In this document: positions 1 through 7,495 of the stretch, one piece after another | Layout of the letters: each line of letters starts with the position of its first letter | Position numbering within the stretch: the first letter of the stretch is position 1 | The notes under the pieces: model-generated | Database searches by the model: none | The model's input: the letters and a program-made list of their open reading frames with translations, nothing else | Told to the model about the DNA's origin: nothing | Made by a program: the position numbers and the translations under genes | Source of the DNA: Acidithiobacillus sulfurivorans | GTDB lineage: Bacteria > Pseudomonadota > Gammaproteobacteria > Acidithiobacillales > Acidithiobacillaceae | Assembly: GCF_018853815.1 (NCBI RefSeq) | Contig: NZ_JAAOMP010000134.1 | Span: forward strand, 1-37,265 | DNA length: 37,265 bases | Direction of reading: 5' to 3'

Positions 1-2
1 TC

Positions 3-509
3 GATGCGTTGGTGGCCGATTTGCTCTTGGAATAGGGAATTACGAGGCCAAACAAAATTTTCGAGGGTTTGGGCTTACACCCCCGGTTTGGAACCATTCG
101 GACCTGGATGCGGCAACAGGCGCATAAACTGGGAATGCGGATTCATGATTTTCCTTCTGCGTATTCCAGTCAGGCCTGTTCCTGTGGGAACATAGACCCG
201 AATAGCCGGAGAAATCAGCAATTTCAGTGTACCGTATGCCAGCATACGGAACATGCCGATATTCATGCAGGAAACAACCTGTTGTTTCTGTTTGAACAAG
301 CGCGAGACGTTCTCACGCAAGACGGGTTCCTAAGTATCAACGGATTTGGTGAGTATGTGTCTACGGTAAAATGTAGGCTCCAATACCGCTTCATCCAAGA
401 TTACTACAGGAAAACCTCGGGTTCCCATATTCAAGGTGGGACACTCGTGATCGATCAGCCTGTATCTTTGGGTGGGAACAATCCCTGCCCTTTAGGGCAG
501 GGTACTTGA
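3..509 (+). pseudogene. tnpB: Decayed IS200/IS605-family TnpB, C-terminal part
   Basis: This is the C-terminal third of a TnpB RNA-guided nuclease, truncated by the window edge. The frame keeps the hallmark zinc-ribbon cysteines (CSCG near 179-190 and CTVC near 229-240), followed by HADIHAGNN, the position of the final catalytic Asp in the RuvC-like fold (usual form: DxNAARN). It is broken: the frame has a TAG at 33-35. The segment just before it, LVADLLLE, aligns with the family's V-E-D-L catalytic Glu motif but has Ala at the Glu position. An intact protein is therefore unlikely unless the stop is suppressed. The frame runs on into the element's right end. The upstream half and any tnpA lie outside the window. 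Identification as TnpB is firm; loss of function is inferred from the stop and the missing Glu. Confidence 0.85.
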
Positions 510-515
510 AGTCGG
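455..515 (+). mobile_element. IS200/IS605-type right end with hairpin
   Basis: Directly after the TnpB zinc ribbon lies a perfect 8-bp hairpin (CCCTGCCC at 483-490, loop TTTA, GGGCAGGG at 495-502). Right-end subterminal hairpins are used by TnpA of this family for single-strand recognition, and the tnpB-associated guide RNA overlaps the same end. The 33 bases 463-495 recur with 31 matches at 17646-17678, where no tnpB is present. This supports the segment being a conserved element end rather than coding sequence. The exact cleavage site cannot be set from this window. Confidence 0.65.
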
Positions 516-568
516 CTCTTCCTATACCACTGTGGTGAACATTCAAAAAGGAACGGTTTTTTTCTAAT

Positions 569-605
569 TTGACAGTACCCGCTAAGAGGCGTAACGTAGC
601 GTTAT
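569..605 (+). promoter_or_regulatory. Promoter with TAACGTAGCGTTAT element
   Basis: TTGACA at 569-574 is followed after 17 bases by TAACGT at 592-597, a weak -10. The -10 begins the sequence TAACGTAGCGTTAT (592-605), which contains the inverted repeat TAACG/CGTTA. The same layout, starting with the shared string CTAATTTGACA, is found before the gene at 3802. Read on the other strand the element is ATAACGCTACGTTA, close to elements at 15975, 18676 and 3787, so a shared regulator may bind over the -10. Confidence 0.6.
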
Positions 606-628
606 ACATTTTGAACAAGGGGTGACTT

Positions 629-1114
629 ATGCGAGTTTTTACAGATAAAAAGACGGGCGAGACGTACGTGGAAATCCCAACCAGAGCGCCCACCAAGATG
701 CAGGTCTATGCCAGGACTTTGGCGTTTGCGTCCAATCGTACACTCAAGGTGATGTTTAACGATGCAGCAAAGCGTTTTTCTCAGGACAAACCTTGGGAAC
801 ACGGACTGAAGTGGCGCACTACCAAAGGGCTGACTGTCACAATGAAGGACACGGTAGGCCAAAAAGAGGCAACCGGCTGGATGCAGGTGAACATGCGCTT
901 TCCGGTGGAAATGGGCAATGCGTTGGAACGGTTGGCGGCCGAGCAGAACGTATCTTTGTCCAGCGTCGCCTATACCTTGCTGTATTGGTGGACCTGGTGG
1001 GTGTATCCACCAGCGTCTGAACGGATGCGGCGAGAGAAATTTTTAATGAATACACCCAAACCCATTCAGGACAAGCCGAACCTCGATTTGGAAGATAGTG
1101 GGGCATTGACTTGA
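629..1114 (+). CDS. Ribbon-helix-helix-like protein, function unknown
   Basis: A 161-residue protein starting at ATG 629 behind AGGGG (about 8 bases upstream). Residues about 86-119 read like a ribbon-helix-helix DNA-binding unit: a short polar beta strand (QVNMRFP), then a helix (ALERLAAEQNVS), a turn and a second helix (SSVAYTLLYWW). The N-terminal 80 residues are basic and not recognised. An unusual WWTWW tryptophan cluster follows the RHH-like part. It is the first gene after the decayed TnpB and has its own promoter at 569-605. RHH proteins are often autorepressors or plasmid-maintenance regulators, so it could regulate the shared element in that promoter; that is inference. The fold call rests on pattern alone. 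Confidence 0.6.
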   Translation: MRVFTDKKTGETYVEIPTRAPTKMQVYARTLAFASNRTLKVMFNDAAKRFSQDKPWEHGLKWRTTKGLTVTMKDTVGQKEATGWMQVNMRFPVEMGNALERLAAEQNVSLSSVAYTLLYWWTWWVYPPASERMRREKFLMNTPKPIQDKPNLDLEDSGALT

Positions 1115-1238
1115 GTAGACCGTAAATATTTTTGGTAGCGGCTTTCTGGGGGTATAAAACACCACCAAGCCGTACCAGACAATTATTCACGACCGCCTTA
1201 TACCCAGATAGTTACCAGTTAAACAAAGGAACTAAACC

Positions 1239-2336
1239 ATGTACATACAAGAACAACAAGAACACTCTATTGAGTTGTTGAAAAACGCACACGTCATTAC
1301 TGACCTGACGGAAACCGAGAAGCATGAAAAGAAACGGCTGGAAGATGCAGAGCATTTAGCTTTTGAACTACGCTGTGAAGAAGAGGAAACGGAAATATTC
1401 AATGACACTATGCAGTTTTCGAAAATGCAATCCCGCATCGCCAACCGCTTTGGGGTTCATCCGGATCAGGTGGAAATCAAAAGCTTGTATGAAAACCCGG
1501 AAAATGTCATGCATTATAATTTTTCCGGACTCATTGCTATTCATCAGATTCCAGACTATGTTGCACTGGAACAGGCCGTGATTCAGTCCCAGATTCAGGA
1601 AATGTCCATTCGGCGCGCTTATGTGATCGACGATGACGAAAATTTGTGCGACGAAAATGACGAGCGTTATACCATTTATGACCGGGTAACGGATCCCAAG
1701 AAATACACCAGAGAGCTTGTGGAAGTTGTAGACACACTAAATGATCCATGTGGCTATCGTGGCTTTGAATACAACGGAATTTATCTGTCTTTCCTGGACG
1801 GCAAGCTCGAAAGCATTTTGTTTGGGGATGTGCTTTTCCAAAACAATCTTGCGCCGTGTATATATCCTATTGCATGGGAACCGGAAGAAATATTGGATTA
1901 CGCGAACGAAAGAAATCAACTCGAAGACCCCGATGATAGCTACTATTATTTGGATGACAACTACAATCTTTTGTCTTTGAACAACATGTTAGACATAGGG
2001 GAATTGGGTTGCAGTTTCGAGTTCCTGATGGACGGTTCTGATGATTACGATGAGCTTTCCCGTAGATTATTGCGCCTGTACAAGCAGACCGTTTTGCCGA
2101 GGGTCCGCCTGGGATTTGATTATATCCTGCGCAACATGGAAGAAGGGGATAGGCCGGTATTTGTTCCTTACTGTCCGCCACCGCCATTATTCACGGTGCC
2201 GACCCGTGAAGAGTTCGAGAAGGCCGTTTACCGGGAAAGGCTTCAGAAGGCGTATGAGCAGCAGGTCAAAAACGCGGAACGGCTTGCGCAGAATTATGAG
2301 AATCTGATACGCAATGAACGGCCTTGGGCGAAATGA
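1239..2336 (+). CDS. Acidic hypothetical protein
   Basis: A 365-residue protein starting at ATG 1239 with AAAGGA upstream. I do not recognise a family. It is strongly acidic: runs such as EEEETE near residue 47 and clusters of Asp/Glu around residues 150-165 and 225-240. The N-terminal 50 residues and the last 50 (after a PPPP turn near residue 310) are predicted by eye to be helical and possibly coiled-coil. There is no signal peptide and no membrane segment. It lies between the RHH-like gene and the DGQNR gene on the same strand. The 124-base gap before it holds an 8-bp inverted repeat (GGGTATAA at 1150-1157, TTATACCC at 1198-1205) but no clear promoter. The coding call is firm from length, start context and codon use. 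Confidence 0.8.
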   Translation: MYIQEQQEHSIELLKNAHVITDLTETEKHEKKRLEDAEHLAFELRCEEEETEIFNDTMQFSKMQSRIANRFGVHPDQVEIKSLYENPENVMHYNFSGLIAIHQIPDYVALEQAVIQSQIQEMSIRRAYVIDDDENLCDENDERYTIYDRVTDPKKYTRELVEVVDTLNDPCGYRGFEYNGIYLSFLDGKLESILFGDVLFQNNLAPCIYPIAWEPEEILDYANERNQLEDPDDSYYYLDDNYNLLSLNNMLDIGELGCSFEFLMDGSDDYDELSRRLLRLYKQTVLPRVRLGFDYILRNMEEGDRPVFVPYCPPPPLFTVPTREEFEKAVYRERLQKAYEQQVKNAERLAQNYENLIRNERPWAK

Positions 2337-2391
2337 ACAAGAAGGTTTATAGAAATTTTTGTTGTCTTACTACTCTGTAAAAGGAAAAACC

Positions 2392-3708
2392 ATGAAAAAC
2401 TTTGTCTCTTATTTTGATGATATGCCTCGCCGTAACGCCACCGATGATACCGAGTTCGTCTCTGGAACGGTACTGGTGGATTCGCCGGATGCGGCGCTGG
2501 ATTTCCTGGGAATCGCGGACGAAAATGTTCGCGCCCAAATGAAGCGGTTCAAGAGCAAGAAGTCGGATATTTGTGCCATGGTGCGCTGTTATCATGGTTA
2601 CATTCGGGAATTGCTGAATTATCAGGTCAAAAACGGCGTTGTTCCGCAGGCGGATGCGACCAAAATTATCAATGAACGGAACCGCAAGGTGGCCGAGGGA
2701 TACGTTACGGCGCTGGCCAAGCAGATGAAAGATGGGGAATTCAACAAAGTTTCGCCGCAGGGCCTTATCTTCTCTATCAAGACCATCGGTGAGAACAGTT
2801 ATCAACGCATGTTGATAGATGGGCAGAACCGTCTTTTGGCGTGTCTTGTTTCTCGTGTGGCCGTCCGTTTTCATGTGCAGTTGACGGATAATCCAAAAGT
2901 ATTTGCCCTGTTGGACCTGGGAAAACAGCGTGAAGCTTCTACGGCGGCCAACAATGACCTGTTCGAGCAGGTTGGTCCCGACGCGAGCTTGATTCAGCAC
3001 GACATGCCGTATCTGGCGTCCATGGTACTGAAGGTTGACCCCAAAAAGGGGAATAGCGCGGTTCAGTTGGCTTTGTTCTCTTACCTCAAGTACAGCTACG
3101 TCGATACGGGGGGCGTGAAGTACGATATGCTTTCTGCGCTGTACGAAGGAATCGGTTCAGAATTATTCGAATCGGCCTTCTCGGTGAATGAAAAGAGTGG
3201 ATTCAGTCAGGGGTTCGTGGCTGGAATGCTGCGATCTCTGATCGAATCCGTGGAAACTGAAAATGTTGATGCCCAGCGAGGTGTCTACGCGGTCATCAAA
3301 CAGATCGCCGCCATGCGTCGTGGTGACGTGGATGCCCGTCACGCCCCCGAGTTGGACCGTATCGCGCCCTACCTGTCTCGCATTTTCGGGATGAGCAACA
3401 AGTCTCGTGGACACAGAAATGCCGCTACGATGATCTTCCATGCGTTGTTTTCAAGCATCGTCTTTGATCGCAAGGACGGTTTCATGGTCATGATGGACAG
3501 GCTGGACCAGTACAGCGACCTGCTGTTTGCCAGCAAGGATTTTAACCATGCGATGAGTTCTACACGCTCGACGTTTCTGGATAACGAAGGCAACGAAGTT
3601 TTCCTGCTTAAGGACATCGAACAGGATTTGTCCGAAGATATCCAGCGTTTCGATCCGTACCGCAATATGATTTTGGCAAGGGGCTGCAGTATCGATAGTG
3701 CAGCTTAA
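2392..3708 (+). CDS. DGQHR-like motif protein
   Basis: A 438-residue cytoplasmic protein. ATG 2392 is chosen over an in-frame TTG at 2359 because AAAGGAAA lies just before it. Residues 140-150 carry MLIDGQNRLLA, a version of the DGQHR motif found in DndB-type and ParB-like proteins of mobile elements. The following residues (KVFALLDLGKQREAS, about 168-182) also fit the family, where the motif is followed by a conserved D-x-G-x-x-R stretch. The canonical His of DGQHR is Asn here. DGQHR proteins are linked to DNA modification control in Dnd systems, but no dnd genes are in this window, so that role should not be assumed. The next gene is a nuclease-like protein, read from its own promoter after a strong hairpin. 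Confidence 0.7.
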   Translation: MKNFVSYFDDMPRRNATDDTEFVSGTVLVDSPDAALDFLGIADENVRAQMKRFKSKKSDICAMVRCYHGYIRELLNYQVKNGVVPQADATKIINERNRKVAEGYVTALAKQMKDGEFNKVSPQGLIFSIKTIGENSYQRMLIDGQNRLLACLVSRVAVRFHVQLTDNPKVFALLDLGKQREASTAANNDLFEQVGPDASLIQHDMPYLASMVLKVDPKKGNSAVQLALFSYLKYSYVDTGGVKYDMLSALYEGIGSELFESAFSVNEKSGFSQGFVAGMLRSLIESVETENVDAQRGVYAVIKQIAAMRRGDVDARHAPELDRIAPYLSRIFGMSNKSRGHRNAATMIFHALFSSIVFDRKDGFMVMMDRLDQYSDLLFASKDFNHAMSSTRSTFLDNEGNEVFLLKDIEQDLSEDIQRFDPYRNMILARGCSIDSAA

Positions 3709-3719
3709 CAAAAACGGTT

Positions 3720-3755
3720 GGCTTTAGGCACACATTAAAAAGTGTGCCTAAAGCC
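3720..3755 (+). terminator. Perfect 14-bp hairpin after the DGQNR gene
   Basis: GGCTTTAGGCACAC (3720-3733) pairs perfectly with GTGTGCCTAAAGCC (3742-3755) across an 8-base A-rich loop. It lies 12 bases after the stop codon and ends 8 bases before the TTGACA of the next promoter. No T tract follows on the + strand, so intrinsic termination is uncertain. It may instead protect the 3' end of the mRNA or bind a protein. Confidence 0.5.
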
Positions 3756-3763
3756 TGACTAAT

Positions 3764-3800
3764 TTGACATGACTCGTTATAGTGGGTAACATAGCGTTAT
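3764..3800 (+). promoter_or_regulatory. Promoter with TAACATAGCGTTAT element
   Basis: TTGACA at 3764-3769, 17 bases, then TAACAT at 3787-3792. The element TAACATAGCGTTAT (3787-3800) covers the -10 and differs by one base from 592-605. The ATG at 3802 begins 9 bases after the -10 and no Shine-Dalgarno sequence fits between, so the transcript should be leaderless or nearly so. Confidence 0.65.
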
Positions 3801-3801
3801 T

Positions 3802-4509
3802 ATGAAAGCATCCCACATCAAAGCCGCCCTCCGCATGCGTTACACGGCTCCGCAATACGCCACATTGGAGGAAGTCCGCAATGCGACAGGTCGGATCAAA
3901 CGCCGCCGGGTAATCGACAAGATCACCGGCGACGTGACTACAGACAGGCCGCGCTACGCCGACATGATCGCCGTAGGTCTTTGGCCTTCTCTAGGTTTGG
4001 AGATCCTTGGATTTGAGGTCAAGACCACCCGGGCCGACTGGTTGAAGGAGATCAGCGACGAAAAGAAGGCGGTCGCGGTTCAGCAGTATTGCGATCGCTG
4101 GTATCTGGTGGTCCCCCACAAGAACCACGAGAAGATCGTCAGAGGCCTTGCAGGCGGCGAAAAAGGAGAGTTGCCCGCTACTTGGGGCATGCTGACCGTC
4201 GATGAAACGGGCACTGTGCGGGAGATTGTGGCCGCACCGAAGCTCGATGCGCAGCCCGTCACCCGTGCTTTCCTGGCGTCCCTGATCCGTAATGCCTGCA
4301 CGTCGAACCCGGATTATCTGGAAGTGCAGTCGCGGATCATCGAGCAGCGTATGGCGAGTCAGCCGGTACGCAAGAGCAGGAACGCCAACAAGACGGTCAA
4401 GCGGCAGACCATGAATAGCCAGGCGGCGGAGATCAAGCGGTTGAAGAAGGTGATCGCGGACATGGAGATAGCGATGGTGGTTCAACAAGGGGAGAGGAGA
4501 GCGGCATGA
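3802..4509 (+). CDS. PD-(D/E)XK-like nuclease (MmcB-type)
   Basis: A 235-residue basic protein. Residues 53-90 contain ADMIAVGLWP and then GFEVKTTRADWL, giving the D54 ... E72-x-K74 arrangement of PD-(D/E)XK nucleases. The W-P-S-x-G-L and RADWLxE context is typical of MmcB-like proteins of phages and mobile elements, thought to act in DNA repair or protein-DNA processing. Residues about 185-210 are rich in Lys and Arg, and the last 30 form a short predicted coiled coil. It begins a co-transcribed set: its TGA overlaps the ATG of the toxin gene at 4506. The start at 3802 lacks a ribosome binding site and fits a leaderless message; ATG 3835 is an alternative, also without one. Confidence 0.7.
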   Translation: MKASHIKAALRMRYTAPQYATLEEVRNATGRIKRRRVIDKITGDVTTDRPRYADMIAVGLWPSLGLEILGFEVKTTRADWLKEISDEKKAVAVQQYCDRWYLVVPHKNHEKIVRGLAGGEKGELPATWGMLTVDETGTVREIVAAPKLDAQPVTRAFLASLIRNACTSNPDYLEVQSRIIEQRMASQPVRKSRNANKTVKRQTMNSQAAEIKRLKKVIADMEIAMVVQQGERRAA

Positions 4510-5318
4510 AAGTAAATTGTTCGAAGGGGGTAATATCCATCTTTTTGATTGGGTTTATGGCGGTTGCGCCAACAGCCCAAGCTGGTCTATTGGGTGCATT
4601 GGTTGGGGATGCTATCGTTCATCACGAAGAAGAAAAATCCCAACAGAATGGGCAGCCCAACATGCTTACTCAGCATCCAATTATGGGCGCGGTTGCGGGA
4701 TCTGTTGCAGGAGCGGCAGTAGAGGGCGGAATTGCTCATAATTTTGTGGAGCATCCTGTTCGTGATTCTATCATCGGTGCAGGTGCCGCCACGATAGGTG
4801 CCGCGTATTTGATGGACAAATATCATTGCCATGAAAGCGGGACGTATGATGGCATTCACCAGTGGACTTGTAACGGGGTCGGAGGCGCGCATCCATGGAA
4901 GCAGGAAGCCAAAGATCTGTATATCGAGGCGAGGACAGAAACCTTGCGAAAGAATATGCATGAAGCTTATGGGTACCCACTACGTGTAAAGGGTTGTGCG
5001 GCGCACCACATAGTTCCACCAGATGACGGAAGGTTCGGCAATTATGCAGAAAAGCTCAGAGGCATCCTAAAGACGTGTGACATTCTTCCAGACGACGCCG
5101 AAAACGGTGTTTGGCTTCCTTATGTAAAATCTGGTGCAGATTGTTCTGGCGTTTACCATCCAGGGTTGCATGGTGACAGCCTGGGATATTACAAAAAAAT
5201 ATTAACAAGGTTGAGTAGGGCATACAGCGCGGGCTCAAACCTTGATGAATCATGCTTAAACGTGAAAAATGAACTTGGACAAATCAAGCAAGACCTCATG
5301 GATGGAGTCAACGAATGA
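4506..5318 (+). CDS. Exported AHH-family nuclease toxin
   Basis: A 270-residue protein with a Sec signal peptide (basic N-terminus, hydrophobic ISIFLIGFMAVA, likely cut after AQA at 24-26). Residues 58-100 form two Gly/Ala-rich zipper-like segments (GAVAGSVAGAAVEGG and GAGAATIGAAYL) that could insert in or cross a membrane. The C-terminal domain matches the AHH family of the HNH/Endo VII nuclease superfamily found in bacterial polymorphic toxins: AHH at 166-168, a GILKTCDILPDDAENGVWLP stretch with the conserved Asn-Gly (200-201), and LH at 221-222. The family cuts nucleic acid. The gene overlaps the nuclease gene before it and the immunity gene after it by 4 bases each, so translation is likely coupled. 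How the toxin leaves the cell is not shown. Confidence 0.85.
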   Translation: MKVNCSKGVISIFLIGFMAVAPTAQAGLLGALVGDAIVHHEEEKSQQNGQPNMLTQHPIMGAVAGSVAGAAVEGGIAHNFVEHPVRDSIIGAGAATIGAAYLMDKYHCHESGTYDGIHQWTCNGVGGAHPWKQEAKDLYIEARTETLRKNMHEAYGYPLRVKGCAAHHIVPPDDGRFGNYAEKLRGILKTCDILPDDAENGVWLPYVKSGADCSGVYHPGLHGDSLGYYKKILTRLSRAYSAGSNLDESCLNVKNELGQIKQDLMDGVNE

Positions 5319-5878
5319 AGATCATATCTGTCGACATACCATTTGATGAAAAAGGAAACCAAGCATTCGCACAGTTATGCGACACTACAGGTGAACTGCA
5401 TAACTGGTGGGAAACCTTCTTCTTTCATTTCCCAAAACCAGAAAGGCGGCAGTTGGCAACGTCGGCATATAAAGAGTGCGTCATTGAATGGTGCGATGAT
5501 TGTTCTGACCTCCCACGACCTGACATTGCGACAACGGCAGGAGTGGATTTGGTATTAAATGAGAAGGCCTATGCCGCTGTTGGCCACATGATGAAAGAGT
5601 CTGGTGATTTTTACATCGCACACTTAGGCGATGAAAAGATGTACTTATATCTGAGCTGGGAGACTGTTTCCGATCTTGATTTGGAGATTGTCACGCATCA
5701 TGCTTACCACGTACATCCAATAGTGCCGACGAACCGACCCAGTATACGTGACGGCTCGTTATTTATCTCTGAAAGCCTGTTTGAAGAAATCACCAAGAAT
5801 AGTTTGTCTGGTCTTGTTTATCTTGTAGAATACATTGAGTTTCCGCGTGCGCAAACGGATACAGAGTGTGGAGGCTAA
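5315..5878 (+). CDS. Probable immunity protein for the AHH toxin
   Basis: A 187-residue acidic cytoplasmic protein whose ATG overlaps the toxin stop (ATGA at 5315). Residues about 54-80 (CVIEWCDDCSDLPRPDI, then VDLVLNEKAYAAV) resemble the pattern of DUF1629/Imm11-like immunity proteins, in which a D-x-P segment precedes a V-x-x-S/N-E-K helix. The same blocks occur in the protein at 6045-6587 (NWCEDAKDLPFGDL, FVSDKVAAVL), so the two are distant paralogues. Position and overlap make it the cognate immunity protein; the family label is less certain. A sequence resembling the toxin's tail follows directly after its stop, in the same frame. Confidence 0.7.
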   Translation: MKIISVDIPFDEKGNQAFAQLCDTTGELHNWWETFFFHFPKPERRQLATSAYKECVIEWCDDCSDLPRPDIATTAGVDLVLNEKAYAAVGHMMKESGDFYIAHLGDEKMYLYLSWETVSDLDLEIVTHHAYHVHPIVPTNRPSIRDGSLFISESLFEEITKNSLSGLVYLVEYIEFPRAQTDTECGG

Positions 5879-6040
5879 TATCGCCGGTCATTGCACGCTG
5901 ACAAATATTACGGGTATGTATATAAAACATTTGCTGACGCGATGGCAAGCAACACCGATGATGGTATCGCTTGTGAAAACGTAAAAAAAGCGTTATCAAA
6001 AATTAAAAAGATACTTTCTTCAATGCCAGCAGGTGGCTAA
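5879..6040 (+). pseudogene. Orphan C-terminal tail of an AHH toxin
   Basis: No start codon fits, but the frame from 5879 to the TAA at 6038-6040 encodes 53 residues that align with the last 55 of the AHH toxin: RRSLHADKYYGYVYKTF against YHPGLHGDSLGYYKKIL, then CENVKKALSKIKKIL against CLNVKNELGQIKQDL. The conserved LH and the Cys-x-Asn-Val are kept. It lies directly between two related immunity genes, so it looks like the scar of a second toxin-immunity cassette from which most of the toxin was lost. It is in frame with the immunity gene before it, separated only by that gene's stop. Confidence 0.75.
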
Positions 6041-6044
6041 AGAT

Positions 6045-6587
6045 ATGGTTTATTATTGTATCAACCAACAATATGACGTGAACGGAGCGACCATGGTGAA
6101 AAGACTTTGCTCTCCTGGTAAAGCCTTTTTTGACCATCTTGCTTTCCTGAAACGTATGGCAATCTTTAGAAGTTCTGGGAAAAACGAATTTGAGGCAACT
6201 ATAAAAGCAAACTGGTGTGAAGACGCAAAAGACTTGCCATTCGGAGATTTGGTTTGTTCTACTTTCGCTAGCGGCATTTTTGTCAGCGATAAGGTTGCTG
6301 CTGTACTAAAAGAACATTACCCGAATGAATGCGTTTTAATTCCGGTCGAAATCAGAGAATCTTCTGATGTTCCCTATTATTGCTTGGTTTGCCGATTCGA
6401 TGCCGATCACAATGAACGCGCTTATAACATGAATATCTTTGTGACGAGTGACTGTCCGGGCATCGTTGTGTCAGGAGTTTGTTTGAGTCAGATAGAGTTA
6501 GCGGGTGTCTCTGGCCTCGACGTTCACCTTTGGCAACAGGTGAAAAGCTATGTATCGAAAAGAGAGCGGAATAAACATGAACGGTGA
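6045..6587 (+). CDS. Second probable immunity protein (paralogue)
   Basis: A 180-residue protein. ATG 6045 is chosen because AGGTGG lies 8 bases upstream; a GTG at 6033 is in frame but would use that sequence as coding. It shares with the protein at 5315-5878 the block W-C-(D/E)-D-x-x-D-L-P followed about 15 residues later by a V-S/N-(E/D)-K-x-A-A-V helix, suggesting a common DUF1629/Imm11-like origin. Its toxin partner survives only as the tail at 5879-6040, so it is an orphan immunity gene that could protect against toxins of related elements. The RBS lies within the last codons of the toxin tail, which would be a reason for that fragment to be retained. Confidence 0.65.
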   Translation: MVYYCINQQYDVNGATMVKRLCSPGKAFFDHLAFLKRMAIFRSSGKNEFEATIKANWCEDAKDLPFGDLVCSTFASGIFVSDKVAAVLKEHYPNECVLIPVEIRESSDVPYYCLVCRFDADHNERAYNMNIFVTSDCPGIVVSGVCLSQIELAGVSGLDVHLWQQVKSYVSKRERNKHER

Positions 6588-6612
6588 AAGCGTGGTGGAG
6601 GAAGGAAGCCTC

Positions 6613-7146
6613 ATGGCTATCAAGAAACCAAGGGTGCCCAAGATCACAGCGCTGAGACCCGATTATTTCTCCTGGAAAGGCGAAGATTGGGATATGGGTC
6701 ACTTTTTCAAGCAGGAGTTTTTGCGGGAAGCCAAGGGGTTTCTGAAAAAACTGACCACGACGATAGAAGGCGTGCAAGCCAGTTTTATCACCACCACAGA
6801 AGGCGGGCAAGTGTGTTCTGGGGAACAGCGCCTCTGGGTTTCGTTGAGCGACCAACCGGAAAAACCGTTCGGATTGAAGATCATTGTTCAGCAAGTCGGC
6901 CAGTGTGGCCGCGCCAGTGATGGCATTGGCCTTGTAGTTCAGCCCCTCCATGCGCCAGACAAGCTAAAGGAACGACACTATGCTGCGCGGTGGAAAGCGT
7001 GTCCTGCATCCATACAAAAGCTGGCACAAGGCAAGATGGGAAATAACCATTGGTTTCCAAGTGATCAGGAGATCACCGTAGATAATGTAACGAGCTTTGT
7101 GAATCGCATTGCCGAAGGAATTTGCCGAAAGGAGAAGACGAAATGA
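6613..7146 (+). CDS. Hypothetical protein
   Basis: A 177-residue soluble protein of no family I recognise. ATG 6613 is preferred because of the purine-rich GGAGGAAGGAAG upstream; ATG 6577, overlapping the immunity gene, is an in-frame alternative that adds 12 residues. The sequence looks like a mixed alpha/beta domain with an aromatic-rich N-terminus (DYFSWKGEDWDMG) and no signal or membrane segment. The TGA overlaps the ATG of the next gene, so it belongs to the toxin-immunity operon. A further immunity or chaperone role is possible but unsupported. Confidence 0.65.
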   Translation: MAIKKPRVPKITALRPDYFSWKGEDWDMGHFFKQEFLREAKGFLKKLTTTIEGVQASFITTTEGGQVCSGEQRLWVSLSDQPEKPFGLKIIVQQVGQCGRASDGIGLVVQPLHAPDKLKERHYAARWKACPASIQKLAQGKMGNNHWFPSDQEITVDNVTSFVNRIAEGICRKEKTK

Positions 7147-7352
7147 ATGCAAAAGAAATGTACGACAATCAACGTGACGCAGATAAAGCACATCACGAAG
7201 CCCGTGTGATATGGCTTACGGCAGATGCACCGAAGTGGGCTTGCGGCACACCGGTAAGCAATGATGATCGTCGGGTACTGCTGAAACAGAGCACGTGCTA
7301 CCTGACTACAGGGGAAGGGTTTAATCATGCCAATACCCCAACTCCGCATTGA
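7143..7352 (+). CDS. Small hypothetical protein
   Basis: A 69-residue protein. ATG 7143 overlaps the preceding stop (ATGA) and has GGAG about 8 bases upstream. It starts with a polar helix (MNAKEMYDNQRDADKAHHEA) and has two cysteines in the second half. Nothing identifies its function. The 143 bases after it, to 7495, hold only a short frame (ATG 7388 to TAG near 7474) without a ribosome binding site, and no clear promoter. Confidence 0.5.
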   Translation: MNAKEMYDNQRDADKAHHEARVIWLTADAPKWACGTPVSNDDRRVLLKQSTCYLTTGEGFNHANTPTPH

Positions 7353-7495
7353 AGGCTATCAATAGGACGATTGAGTCCTAAGCCATGGATGGACAAAAAC
7401 TGGCACCAAAAAGAGTGGTATCAAGACGGTCAAACGCCAATCCATGACCAAGTAATTTTTTGGTTTGGTTTATAGATTATATAAGGGCATTCAAA

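Noticed and set aside
1150-1205. 8-bp inverted repeat GGGTATAA/TTATACCC before the 1239 gene
   Set aside because: The arms are short and 40 bases apart, and no promoter elements coincide. It could be chance.
2347-3000. 217-codon frame on the - strand opposite the DGQNR gene
   Set aside because: It is a shadow of a well-supported + strand gene and has no family resemblance.
7388-7474. 28-codon frame in the gap before 7496
   Set aside because: There is no ribosome binding site, and too little sequence to judge.
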